From contig CBDHGY010000002.1 of NCBI GenBank assembly GCA_965263325.1, positions 2,914,001-2,978,000 on the forward strand: a stretch of DNA of 64,000 nucleotides, given 5' to 3'. Position 1 is the first letter of the stretch, and every line of letters starts with the position of its first letter. This DNA comes from CBDHGY01 sp965263325 (GTDB taxonomy: Bacteria; Pseudomonadota; Alphaproteobacteria; Caulobacterales; Hyphomonadaceae). This document shows positions 14,610-22,900 of this stretch, one piece after another. The translations under genes were made by a program, and so were the position numbers. The notes beneath the pieces are model-generated. The model was given only the letters and a program-made list of their open reading frames with translations, was not told where the DNA came from and did no database searches.

Positions 14610-16603
14610 CAAAGTAGCTCCGCATCGGTGATCACTTCGACGAGCGCCGGGCCATTGTGCGCGATCGCTTTTGCGATGGCTTCATCCAACTCATCACGCG
14701 TTTTTACAAGCTCGCCCATCCCGCCGCATGAGCGCGCAAATCCGGCAAAGCTCGGATTGACGAGCGAGGTTTGCCAGACGGGAAATTCGGCTGCTTTTTG
14801 CTCTTTGGAAATTTTACCGAGTTGCGAGTTGTTCATCAGGATATGACAGATATTCATTCCGTATTTGACGGCAGTTGTGAACTCCATCGCATACTGGCCG
14901 AAGCCGCCGTCGCCGGAAACCGAGATGACCTTGCGGCCTTTGTAGGGTCCGTCCTCTTGCGTCGCCGCCCATGCTCCCATTGCGGCAGGGAATGAAAAAC
15001 CGATAGAGCCAAGATAACCCGACATGAGGACGCGCTGGTTTCCGGTCGGCTCAAAATAGCGCCCAAAGGAATACGTGTTATTGCCAACATCAACCGGCAG
15101 GATCGCATTCTCTGGCGCATGCTTCGTCAGTGCATCAAAGAGCGCAGCGGCAGATACGCCCTCTCCGCGATCTTCGAGCATGCGGCGCTGTTTTTCATCG
15201 CGCCAAATGCGCCACCGCTCCGCGACTTCGCCGCGCAGATCGTTTGCTGCCGCTCCACCGCGTTCCATCTCTGCTTTCAGGAGGTCGGCTGTTACGGAGA
15301 CATCTCCCATGACTGGAACAGTGACAGGATGACGTTTGGCGAGACGCATCGGGTCCGTGTCGACCTGGATAGTCGGGGCACCTTCATAGATACCGGTATG
15401 GTCGGAGAAGGATGATCCAAACACAAGCAAGAGGTCTGCTTCATTCATGAACCAGCTAGCGATCGGTGTTCCAGATCGGCCCATCACGCCTGCCGCCAGC
15501 GGATGAGCGTCAGCAATCTGACCTTTGGCTTTGAATGTCGTGGCGACAGGCGCTCCAAGGGTCTCAGCAAGCGCGGTCACAGAATCCATACCATTCACAG
15601 CACCGTAACCAACGATGATCATCGGTCGTTTGGCAGATTTGAGAAGTTCTGCCGCGTCTTTCAAAGCAGATGGCGGCGGACCGACGCAAAGGTTTGCCAT
15701 GCGCCCGGCTGGCCCATGCGCTTTTGCATCATCGCTTGCGGGTTTCGGCTGCACATTATCTGGAAAAACCAGATGGCCGACACCACGTTCCAAAATCGCC
15801 GTCTTGATCGCCTGCGTCATCAGCAGTGCGTGATCGGATGTCAGATGAACTGTTTCTGAAAAAGCCGAAACGGCTTCGAAAGCAGCCTCTAGATCAATGT
15901 CCTGGAACGCATGTACGCCGACGACCTGATCCTGCACCTGGCCCGTGAGCGCAAGCGCTGGTGCGCCGTCAACTTTGCAATCCCAAAGGCCGGTCAGGAG
16001 ATTGGTAGCTCCGGGCCCAGCAATGGTCAGCGCGGCGGCGGGATGACCTGTGAGTTTGCCATAGCCCGCGCACGCAAAGGCTGCGGCACCTTCATGCCTG
16101 ATGCCATAATATCGAAGTTTGCCTGCTTCTTCCTGATGGCGAAGCGCGTCAGCGAGGCCAAGATTAGAGTGCCCGACCATGCCGAAAACGCTGGTGACGT
16201 TCCAGTTTGTCATGGTTTCAGCCATGACGTCAGCGACGGTTCGCTCGCGCGGCGGAAGAGATGGTACAGCCACGTAAACATCCTCGCCGCGAATTTCGAC
16301 GTCGAACATTTGTTGGCCTGTATCTTCATGACCCCCGGGCGGCTTGCCCGTTAGCGGGTCGAAATCCCAACCATGCCAGGGGCAGCGCAGCCAGCATTTG
16401 TCCTCAATGCCTTTTTCGATAGACCCTTCGCCAAGCGGGCCGCCCTGATGCGGACATTTATTGTCCATCGCCGCCCATTGTCCATTAAAGTGAACCAGCG
16501 CGATGGACTGGGTTCCGGCGGTGACAGATTTCACGCGGCCTTCTTCGACTTCGCTGACCTTTGCAACTTTGTGCCAGTCTAATTCGCTCTGTGAGTTGCT
16601 CAT
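14609..16603 (-). CDS. Rieske [2Fe-2S] domain fused to a thiamine-diphosphate enzyme (pyruvate oxidase/acetolactate synthase-like)
   Basis: A 664-aa protein with two modules. Residues ~8-112 are a Rieske ferredoxin domain with ligands C50-x-H52 and C74-x2-H77 and the HQGGPLGEG loop. Residues ~120-664 are a full ThDP enzyme: N-terminal PYR domain with the catalytic Glu in YYGIRHEGAAAFACAGYGK, central domain with a dinucleotide-like fold (PMIIVGYGAV), and C-terminal PP domain with the GDG...NN diphosphate/Mg motif near 563-592. Substrate classes in this superfamily include pyruvate and 2-oxoacids; a specific reaction cannot be read. The Rieske cluster could carry electrons from the decarboxylated intermediate. 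No signal peptide, so cytoplasmic. A DUF1622 membrane protein is co-translated. Confidence 0.9.
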   Translation of the reverse strand: MSNSQSELDWHKVAKVSEVEEGRVKSVTAGTQSIALVHFNGQWAAMDNKCPHQGGPLGEGSIEKGIEDKCWLRCPWHGWDFDPLTGKPPGGHEDTGQQMFDVEIRGEDVYVAVPSLPPRERTVADVMAETMTNWNVTSVFGMVGHSNLGLADALRHQEEAGKLRYYGIRHEGAAAFACAGYGKLTGHPAAALTIAGPGATNLLTGLWDCKVDGAPALALTGQVQDQVVGVHAFQDIDLEAAFEAVSAFSETVHLTSDHALLMTQAIKTAILERGVGHLVFPDNVQPKPASDDAKAHGPAGRMANLCVGPPPSALKDAAELLKSAKRPMIIVGYGAVNGMDSVTALAETLGAPVATTFKAKGQIADAHPLAAGVMGRSGTPIASWFMNEADLLLVFGSSFSDHTGIYEGAPTIQVDTDPMRLAKRHPVTVPVMGDVSVTADLLKAEMERGGAAANDLRGEVAERWRIWRDEKQRRMLEDRGEGVSAAALFDALTKHAPENAILPVDVGNNTYSFGRYFEPTGNQRVLMSGYLGSIGFSFPAAMGAWAATQEDGPYKGRKVISVSGDGGFGQYAMEFTTAVKYGMNICHILMNNSQLGKISKEQKAAEFPVWQTSLVNPSFAGFARSCGGMGELVKTRDELDEAIAKAIAHNGPALVEVITDAELL

Positions 16604-16665
16604 GAGCCTGTGTCCCTCTTTTGATTTGCGCGGCCATTACGCCAATTTCTCATCGACCCCTATCA

Positions 16666-16685
16666 ACGTTTTGTAACAAAAACGT
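16666..16685. promoter_or_regulatory. Near-perfect palindrome between two divergent Rieske operons
   Basis: ACGTTTTGT-A-ACAAAAACGT is an inverted repeat with one extra A, central to the 172-bp region between the Rieske-ThDP gene (minus) and the small membrane protein at 16776 (plus). The position suits an operator shared by both units. No regulator is identified. Confidence 0.4.
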
Positions 16686-16775
16686 CAGGACAAATTGAGA
16701 TGTGATCGCCAGTGACTTGACTTATGCCCGCTCGCGGATGTCTGATCAAATCAGGCGGAGAGCAGGAGAAGGGGA

Positions 16776-17006
16776 ATGAGCGAGGGACTCGCGAATATTA
16801 TCGTGACCGCTTTCGGGATTTATGTCGCCGCCGGATTTCTGGTTGGACTCGTCTACGCGTTTGGCGGTGCTGGGAAGATTGATCCGGCTGCGAAAGGCAA
16901 GGGAATGCCTTGGCGTGTTCGATTGCTTATTTTGCCCGGCGTGCTGGGACTTTGGCCTCTAATGCTGTTGAAACTGTTTCGCCAGACGGAGCCACCGATC
17001 TCATGA
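16776..17006 (+). CDS. Small two-TM membrane protein, first gene of Rieske/ferric-reductase operon
   Basis: 76 aa with a strong ribosome site (GGAGAAGGGGA just upstream). Two hydrophobic segments (IIVTAFGIYVAAGFLVGLVYAF, residues 8-29; LLILPGVLGLWPLMLLKLF, residues 50-68) are separated by a short basic loop containing GKGMPWRVR. It is a predicted inner-membrane hairpin. The stop overlaps the next gene by 4 bp, and the same arrangement continues through the following genes. It is probably an accessory subunit of the membrane redox protein encoded at 17152. No family name recognised. Confidence 0.75.
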   Translation: MSEGLANIIVTAFGIYVAAGFLVGLVYAFGGAGKIDPAAKGKGMPWRVRLLILPGVLGLWPLMLLKLFRQTEPPIS

Positions 17007-17152
17007 AACGCGCTCACCGAAGATCTCATTTTCTTATCTGGGCCATTCTGGCTCCAGTCATTTTTGGTATGACCTTGCTAGCGGTGATGCACCGGCCAGC
17101 CGAGCCTGTAAATGACACCTTGCCTGAAGTTCTGAGCGGGGAGGCGCAGTAA
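17003..17152 (+). CDS. 49-aa single-TM protein in the Rieske/ferric-reductase operon
   Basis: Starts with MKRAHRRSHF and has one transmembrane helix (LIWAILAPVIFGMTLLAVM, residues 11-29) with a short periplasmic tail (PAEPVNDTLPEVLSGEAQ). Basic residues before the helix fix an N-in topology. It overlaps the previous gene by 4 bp (ATGA) and the next by 1 bp (TAATG), so it is certainly inside the translated unit. Its size and position suggest a small stabilising subunit of the neighbouring membrane oxidoreductase. Function unknown. Confidence 0.65.
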   Translation: MKRAHRRSHFLIWAILAPVIFGMTLLAVMHRPAEPVNDTLPEVLSGEAQ

Positions 17153-18198
17153 TGTCTCATGATTATAAAGCCGTTCAGTGGACACCGTTCAAAAAACGTT
17201 TTGACTTCTGGATGCTTGGCGGGATTGCGATTTATCTCGTCTTGTTTGTCATATTTAGTTTTGTTTCGCAGCCGCAGGGCGAAAGCCTGCATCCAGTTCA
17301 GATTGTAATGCGGGCGATGGGAACGCTCGCATTTCTACTCCTCACCTTCATTTTGTGTATTGGTCCGCTGGCGCGGTTGTCCGACAGGTTCAAGCCCTTC
17401 CTATATAACCGCCGCCACCTCGGCGTGACCACGTTTCTGATCGCGTTGATCCATGCTGGACTTGCGATGATGTGGTATCACGGGTTCTCAGAAACCAATC
17501 CGCTTGTGTCGCTGCTGATTTCTAATCCGCGCTATGACAGTCTCGCAGGATTTCCGTTTGAAAGCCTCGGCTTCATCGCCCTTATCATCATGTTTTTGAT
17601 GGCGGCAACGAGCCATGATTTCTGGAACGCCAATCTTGGTCCGGGGCTTTGGAAAGCGCTGCATATGGGTGTTTATTTTGCGTACGCCTTGCTCGTTGCG
17701 CACATCGCTCTCGGCGCGATCCAATATGAAAAGGATCCGTTCTACGTCGCCTTATTGTGCGCCGGGTCGATCACGGTGGTTGGGCTTCACCTGTTTACCG
17801 GTCTTGCGAGTTTCCGGCCATCCCATAGCGCAGAACTGGAGGGTTGGCTGCGCGTTTGCCACACAGGGGAAATGGAAGATAGCCGCGCGAAGATCATTCG
17901 TCCGAAATCCGGTGAAGCAATCGCTGTGTTTCTCGATGGCAATAAAGTTTCTGCGGTGTCGAATGTATGCCGGCATCAGGGCGGTCCGCTGGGTGAGGGA
18001 AAGATCGTCGACGGGTGCATTACATGCCCGTGGCATGGGTTTCAGTACCGCGCCGGGGATGGCCAGTCTCCGCCGCCATTCACGGAGAAAATCTCGACTT
18101 ATGAGACCCGAATTGTTGAGGGCGTTGTCTATGTAAACCCTCAGCCGAATGCACCCGGCACTCCGCAAGTTCCGAGTCTGATTGGACCAGAAACATGA
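17152..18198 (+). CDS. Ferric-reductase-like transmembrane protein with C-terminal Rieske domain
   Basis: 348 aa. The first ~230 residues hold about six membrane helices in the ferric reductase/MsrQ-like arrangement, with His residues placed for heme binding (FLIALIHAGLAMMWYH, LWKALHMGVYFAYALLVAHIAL). Residues ~232-335 form a Rieske domain with C273-x-H275 and C292-x2-H295 and a HQGGPLGEG loop nearly identical to that of the divergent Rieske-ThDP fusion. Electron transfer between membrane heme and a 2Fe-2S centre is the likely activity. It overlaps the Tat-exported partner gene by 4 bp. The electron donor and acceptor are not evident. Confidence 0.85.
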   Translation: MSHDYKAVQWTPFKKRFDFWMLGGIAIYLVLFVIFSFVSQPQGESLHPVQIVMRAMGTLAFLLLTFILCIGPLARLSDRFKPFLYNRRHLGVTTFLIALIHAGLAMMWYHGFSETNPLVSLLISNPRYDSLAGFPFESLGFIALIIMFLMAATSHDFWNANLGPGLWKALHMGVYFAYALLVAHIALGAIQYEKDPFYVALLCAGSITVVGLHLFTGLASFRPSHSAELEGWLRVCHTGEMEDSRAKIIRPKSGEAIAVFLDGNKVSAVSNVCRHQGGPLGEGKIVDGCITCPWHGFQYRAGDGQSPPPFTEKISTYETRIVEGVVYVNPQPNAPGTPQVPSLIGPET

Positions 18199-18947
18199 GT
18201 AAAGATAATTTCTTTATTGGTTGGGCAGATACACCGGACGTGGATCGTCGTTTCTTTATGAGGGCCGGTTTCGCAGGTGTTGCCGCCACATCCGTCGCAG
18301 CTGCGGCCGTCGCTTCGATGCAGAGACCCGGTGGAACCGGTCGCTGGACCGATATGGGCGCAGCGCATGAGTGGCGGGGCATTGCCACAGCAGAGCCCTA
18401 TGCCATGCTTCGGACCAGGGACATTGACGGAAAAGTTCGCACAGCGCTTTTGGGGTGTATGGGCAAATGCGGCGTGAGAGCCCGAATAGGGGCCTTGGCA
18501 GGCAAGCCAGTGGTCGTGAAAGGGTCACTAATCCAGCGCGGACCCCATACAATGATTGCTGTAATTGATGGTCCGGACTGGATTGCAGAAGATCCCGTGA
18601 GTGATATTGCGGGGCTTGAATTTCCCGAGCCGGTTGCGGTGACGGACGTAGCGCTCAATGGCGAAATTCTGGATACCAAATGCTGGTTTGGTGCTATGAG
18701 CCCCTCTCAAGGTAAGGTCCATAAATCGTGTGCCAGCCTCTGTATTCGCGGCGGTATTCCCCCCGCTTTCTATGTGAAGGATATTCGCGAACAAAAAGCG
18801 CTCATGATTATGACGGACAATGGCGCAGGATTTGGACACGATATACTAGAATACGTTGCCGATCCGGTGAGCGTTACCGGCAAATTATATCAGCAAGGCG
18901 ATCTGTTATTGCTCGATACCGGGGCTGCAAATATTCGCCGGATCTAA
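18195..18947 (+). CDS. Tat-exported cysteine-motif protein, partner of the Rieske membrane reductase
   Basis: 250 aa. A twin-arginine motif (DRRFFMRAGFAG, Arg 18-19) precedes a hydrophobic stretch, so export of a folded, cofactor-bearing protein is likely. The exported part has LGCMGKCGVR near residue 95 and, further on, DTKCWFGAM followed by HKSCASLCIRGG, five or more Cys in CxxxC-like pairs that could hold a metal or cluster. No known domain is recognised. It is last gene of the four-gene operon (overlaps of 4, 1 and 4 bp) and is followed by a terminator. It is probably the periplasmic catalytic or electron-accepting subunit; this is inference. Confidence 0.75.
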   Translation: MSKDNFFIGWADTPDVDRRFFMRAGFAGVAATSVAAAAVASMQRPGGTGRWTDMGAAHEWRGIATAEPYAMLRTRDIDGKVRTALLGCMGKCGVRARIGALAGKPVVVKGSLIQRGPHTMIAVIDGPDWIAEDPVSDIAGLEFPEPVAVTDVALNGEILDTKCWFGAMSPSQGKVHKSCASLCIRGGIPPAFYVKDIREQKALMIMTDNGAGFGHDILEYVADPVSVTGKLYQQGDLLLLDTGAANIRRI

Positions 18948-18955
18948 AACAAAAA

Positions 18956-18986
18956 ACCGGCCTGCGCGGTGTGTCGGCAGGCCGGT
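18956..18986. terminator. Bidirectional intrinsic terminator between convergent genes
   Basis: A perfect 10-bp stem (ACCGGCCTGC with GCAGGCCGGT), 11-nt loop. Read on the minus strand it is followed by six T and TTTT again, a strong terminator for the gene at 19010-19987. On the plus strand it follows the Tat-protein gene by 8 bp but has a weaker T tract. Confidence 0.85.
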
Positions 18987-19009
18987 CCTGATTTAATTCG
19001 CCAGGTTCG

Positions 19010-19987
19010 TTAGGCTGGCTTCACAAATTTAAGGGTCATCCGGTCAGACTCGCCAATTGCTTCCATTTCGGCGCGTTCCGGTGTGCCTTTTTCTGTTGTG
19101 CCGAGGCTTGGCTTGAGGCGCCAGACAACGTCTTCTACGCCTGGTGTGTCATTTTCGTTGGCGTTTACTGTGCTCTTGGCAGCAAGTCTAAAGCCGGCAG
19201 CTTCAAACTTGGCGATGACGTCAGACTCTTTCAGATATCCGCGTTGTCCCATGGCTGACTCTTCCGGAGCATCTTCTGGTGCGCGGTGCTGAACGACACC
19301 GACAACGCCGCCGGGCTTAAGCACGCGGAACGTTTCGGAAAGCGTCTTATCCATATAGTCTGTTTCAGCGCTGAAGCGGTTGAGATTGTGCAGGGCGCGA
19401 ATGAACAAAACAGCGTCAACCTTGCCGGTCGCATCCTCAGGCATATCGGTGAGGATTGTGCTGGCGAGGCTTGCACCTTCGACTTCCCACTCCTGAGCAA
19501 ATTCAACCCATTTTGCGGTACGCTCGATACGTGCTGCGACGCGTTCTTCATCCATGCCAAAGCGCGCCCACATATCATCCGGATAGTGCGCACCGATCAG
19601 TGTGCCTTCCTCGCCGAGATACGGGATCAGGATCTTTGAATACCAGCCACCGCCTGGCAGGGCCTCTGCTACGGTCATACCTGGCTCTATTCCGAAGAAT
19701 TCGAGCGTCCGAGCTGGATTTCGTGCGTCATAGCGGGCTTTTGTTTCGTCCGGCTGAGCGCTGAGCACCGCAGCGAGCGCGTCTGAAGAGCTAACTGCTT
19801 CTACCACCACTGTTTCTTCGGCAACGACTTCTTCAACTTCCGCGACAGTCTCTTCGACTTCCGCTTCAACTGTTTCCACAACTTCAGCTGTGGTTTCTTC
19901 AACAACTTCAGGGGCTTCTGCCGGCGCGGTTGTGCAGGCAGCGAGCGTGAGCACGCTTGCGGCAGCTAAGAGAGATAGGTGTTTCAT
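19010..19987 (-). CDS. Lipoprotein-anchored SAM-dependent methyltransferase-like protein
   Basis: 325 aa. The N-terminus is a lipoprotein signal (MKHLSLLAAASVLTLAAC, Cys at 18) followed by a ~50-residue acidic Val/Glu/Thr linker (VVEETTAEVVETVEAEVEET). Residues ~75-300 are a class I methyltransferase-like fold: FFGIEPGMTVAEALPGGGWYSKILIPYL around motif I, VDAVLFIRALHNLNRF, and LKPGGVVGVVQH (post-I glycine loop). Exported proteins of this type occur in other bacteria, but SAM is not known to be available in the periplasm, so the activity is uncertain. Monocistronic, with a strong terminator. The linker resembles the acidic lipoprotein at 5054-5575. Confidence 0.8.
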   Translation of the reverse strand: MKHLSLLAAASVLTLAACTTAPAEAPEVVEETTAEVVETVEAEVEETVAEVEEVVAEETVVVEAVSSSDALAAVLSAQPDETKARYDARNPARTLEFFGIEPGMTVAEALPGGGWYSKILIPYLGEEGTLIGAHYPDDMWARFGMDEERVAARIERTAKWVEFAQEWEVEGASLASTILTDMPEDATGKVDAVLFIRALHNLNRFSAETDYMDKTLSETFRVLKPGGVVGVVQHRAPEDAPEESAMGQRGYLKESDVIAKFEAAGFRLAAKSTVNANENDTPGVEDVVWRLKPSLGTTEKGTPERAEMEAIGESDRMTLKFVKPA

Positions 19988-20348
19988 GAGGAGTCCTTCC
20001 TTGCTTATTCGCCTTACTTAACGCTTTTTCACGGTTCGGAAAGTAACTTACTTTTCATTTAGGAGGCGAGTGATTTCGTTATATATCGCGAGATTGGCGT
20101 CTATCATTTCACGGCGATTGTTGGGTTCTATAATCCAGGTTTCAGCTTCCGAAGAATTGGCTATTCCTCGAAGACCCTGTTCGATTATTCAAAAGCCTCG
20201 TCTTTTCTCGTGACTTCGTGCCACTGTACCAAAGCTAGTTGCTCGGTAGATAATGAACCCACCGCACTCCCCTTGCGTTACCCTTGCCTCGGCAGGCTAT
20301 TTCGCTAACTCCTCCTACAAAGAAGAAATGTAATCGGAGACGCGCGCA
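19988..20348. other. Intergenic region, nothing recognised
   Basis: This 361-bp stretch separates two divergent genes. It holds a plausible ribosome site (CGGAGA) for the plus-strand gene near its end, but no convincing ORF, RNA gene, palindrome or terminator was seen. Promoters for both flanking genes presumably lie here. Confidence 0.6.
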
Positions 20349-21332
20349 ATGGCCCTGCCACCCATCCTACAGAAAACTCGGATCCCAGTGATTGGTAGCC
20401 CGCTTTTCATTATATCCAATCCGGATTTGGTGATTGCCCAATGTAAGGCAGGGATTATCGGGTCGTTTCCAGCGCTGAACGCTCGGCCTGAGCCGCAGCT
20501 GCACGAATGGCTCGATCAGATTACCACCGAACTTGCGGAGTGGGATGAGAAAAATCCGGATCGTCCATCTGCGCCGTTTGCAGTGAACCAAATCGTTCAC
20601 AAGACAAATAATCGTCTCGAGCATGATGTGGAAGCCTGCGTTAAATTCAAAGTGCCCGTGGTGATTACGTCGCTCGGCGCGCGCGTAGAGGTCAATGAGG
20701 CGATCCACTCCTATGGCGGCGTGGTTTTGCACGACATCATCAACACAGTGTTCGCACGCAAAGCCCTTGAAAAAGGGGCTGACGGATTGATCGCGGTCGC
20801 GGCCGGCGCGGGCGGACATGCTGGCACGACGTCGCCTTTCGCATTGATCCAGGACATTCGCGAATTCTTTGATGGCCCGCTGGCTTTGTCAGGGTGTCTC
20901 GCGACTGGAGGATCGATCGCAGCGGCGCAGGCCATGGGCGCAGATTTTGCCTATATGGGCTCTGCATTTATCGCATGCGATGAAGCCAATGCGGTTGACG
21001 GTTACAAAGACATGATCGTTGATTGCGATTCAAAAGACATCATCTACTCAAACTTGTTCACAGGTGTGCATGGCAACTATCTCGCGCCATCGATTGCGCA
21101 AGCGGGCCTCGATCCAAATGACCTGCCGGAGTCAGACCCGAGCAAAATGAATTTCGGCTCAGGCGGCAATCAGGAAGCCAAAGCCTGGAAAGATATCTGG
21201 GGCTGCGGGCAGGGCATTGGCGCGGTGACGAAGCGTATGCCAACAGCCGACTATGTTGACCAGCTTGAACGCGAATACCTGCAGGCGATCGGCGCACTAA
21301 ACCGGCATCAGGCTGCACCGATTACGGCATAG
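20349..21332 (+). CDS. Nitronate monooxygenase (2-nitropropane dioxygenase type)
   Basis: 327 aa, FMN-dependent TIM-barrel enzyme that oxidises alkyl nitronates. The N-terminus (PVIGSPLFIISNPDLVIAQ) and GIIGSFPALNAR match the family. GAGGHAGTTSPFAL near residue 158 contains the catalytic-base His, and PLALSGCLATGGSIAAAQAMGADFAYMGSAF is the phosphate-binding half. Cytoplasmic, with no signal. CGGAGA upstream supports the start. It stands alone between a divergent lipoprotein methyltransferase and a convergent serine hydrolase. Some family members act as enoyl reductases or have unknown substrates. Confidence 0.9.
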   Translation: MALPPILQKTRIPVIGSPLFIISNPDLVIAQCKAGIIGSFPALNARPEPQLHEWLDQITTELAEWDEKNPDRPSAPFAVNQIVHKTNNRLEHDVEACVKFKVPVVITSLGARVEVNEAIHSYGGVVLHDIINTVFARKALEKGADGLIAVAAGAGGHAGTTSPFALIQDIREFFDGPLALSGCLATGGSIAAAQAMGADFAYMGSAFIACDEANAVDGYKDMIVDCDSKDIIYSNLFTGVHGNYLAPSIAQAGLDPNDLPESDPSKMNFGSGGNQEAKAWKDIWGCGQGIGAVTKRMPTADYVDQLEREYLQAIGALNRHQAAPITA

Positions 21333-21396
21333 CTCGCGGCGGTTCGTAGGTAGAAATGGGGAACCGTCTGCTTGGTATTGATGTTAGGGCGGTCAG

Positions 21397-22617
21397 CTAC
21401 GGAGCAAATGCGGGAAGAATTTTCTCTGCTGTCATTTGAAGTGTACGCACATCTCCTTCGTGAGCTGTAACGACGACGATAAGATCAAGTTCATCGACGA
21501 GAATGATAAATTGGCCGCCGCCGCCCTGCGCTGAGGCTGCGAAATAAGATTTATTGCTGTGGGTCAGGTCTGCGCTCCACCAATAGTATCCATATCCTTG
21601 ATTGGAGACATCTTTGCCTCCGCCGAAGACGCTCTCGTCGCCAGTATAGAAGATCCGATCGATTGCCTTGTCGACGAATGCACGCGGTAGCAATTGATCA
21701 GCATTCCACTTACCTTTATTGCTCACCAGCATTCCGAGTTTCAGCATTGCGCGGGATGTGAGACTTGCGCGGTCACCGGCTCTCGGCAACCCGCTAATGT
21801 CCGTTTGCCAACTATAGGTTTTTATGCCGAGCTTGCTGAAGAGTTCGGTTTTGATGAAGTCCTCTGCGCTCCCTGGCACGACAGCCTCGAGTACCTGCAT
21901 GACCAATACAGGATCAGTCCCCTGATACTTAAAGCTTTGAGACTCTGAGGAAACTGGCGCGCTGCTTTCCAAATAAGCCTGAACTTGCATATGGCCCGTT
22001 AGGTCGGCGTCGCTGGTTTCTAGGGCCTCCAACTGTGCGTCGCTGATACGAAGACCAGACCGCATGGTCATTGCCTGATGGAGGGTTATTGTTTCAGCAC
22101 CTTGAGCAAGTCGGCTATGGTCCAGATCTTCCAGAAAACTCACCACCGGTCTATTTAGATCGGCCATAGAAAGATAGCCCAACTGAATCGCACGGCCAAT
22201 TGCCAGACCGGTGTAGGCTTTGGTTGCAGATACTTGCGGGTGGGTCATGTTGATGCGGCCGCGCAAAAAATACGATTCATAAACGAGTTTGTCTTTGTGA
22301 GAGATGAGCAGGCTGTCTATCGCTCCGTATTCCTTTTGTGCAATCTCTTGCGCGAGTGAAGTGATTAGAGCTTTGTCTCCTCCGTCTTTGGCCAACTCGC
22401 CGACTTCTATTCCGTCGCCGCGTTGATCTGGAGCATAATCAATCATAGGGCTTTCGCGATTTGCAACGTCCCAGAAAGAAAGATCGTCCGCATTCACGAC
22501 CACCTCGACGGCAATGGATGGCATTCCGTTGTTGGGTCGGGATTCGAAATTTGATGCTGCACAATTTGCAACCAGAAATGTGCTGGAGAGCGCGCTAAAG
22601 ACTGCGAAAAGTTTCAT
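21397..22617 (-). CDS. Exported serine hydrolase, beta-lactamase/6-aminohexanoate-dimer hydrolase family
   Basis: 406 aa with an N-terminal signal (MKLFAVFSALSSTFLVANCA). A Cys at 19 is preceded by VAN, a poor lipobox, so lipidation is unsure. The nucleophile motif SxxK is at 130-133 (SATK) in the usual HPQVSATKAYTGLAIG context. TITLHQAMTMRSGL is typical of class C/NylB-like esterases. A YxG-type motif (FKYQGTDP) replaces the class C YxN, and QGGGGQFI lies near the C-terminus. Substrate could be an ester, amide or peptide; true beta-lactamase activity is not implied. Monocistronic. Confidence 0.85.
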   Translation of the reverse strand: MKLFAVFSALSSTFLVANCAASNFESRPNNGMPSIAVEVVVNADDLSFWDVANRESPMIDYAPDQRGDGIEVGELAKDGGDKALITSLAQEIAQKEYGAIDSLLISHKDKLVYESYFLRGRINMTHPQVSATKAYTGLAIGRAIQLGYLSMADLNRPVVSFLEDLDHSRLAQGAETITLHQAMTMRSGLRISDAQLEALETSDADLTGHMQVQAYLESSAPVSSESQSFKYQGTDPVLVMQVLEAVVPGSAEDFIKTELFSKLGIKTYSWQTDISGLPRAGDRASLTSRAMLKLGMLVSNKGKWNADQLLPRAFVDKAIDRIFYTGDESVFGGGKDVSNQGYGYYWWSADLTHSNKSYFAASAQGGGGQFIILVDELDLIVVVTAHEGDVRTLQMTAEKILPAFAP

Positions 22618-22743
22618 GACATTACCTGCTCGTTACGGTGGACGTATATCGTTCCGTTACAAGTGTAGCGTTCATTCTCTCGTCTGCCAAGCACCGCGCG
22701 TAACTATTCCTTTTTGATAACTAACCGGCAGTGCCGATTTCGC

Positions 22744-22775
22744 GGTGTCGGATAGATTCTGACTTATCCGACACC
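22744..22775. repeat. Perfect 11-bp inverted repeat upstream of the serine hydrolase and tail gene
   Basis: GGTGTCGGATA (22744-22754) pairs with TATCCGACACC (22765-22775) around a 10-nt loop containing GATTC. Part of the arm (TATCCGAC) recurs at about 22829 with another GATTC. There is no T tract, so an operator or RNA structure is more likely than a terminator. It lies between divergent genes. Confidence 0.5.
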
Positions 22776-22900
22776 TCAATGAGCATAAGACCCTGCTTTT
22801 TGGGGGCTTAATTTTCATTTGCGAGATTCTATCCGACCGGGTTCCCAGTGGATGCATGATCTGAGGCATCAACTCTCAACTGCCCGAAGGACACCGCGCC

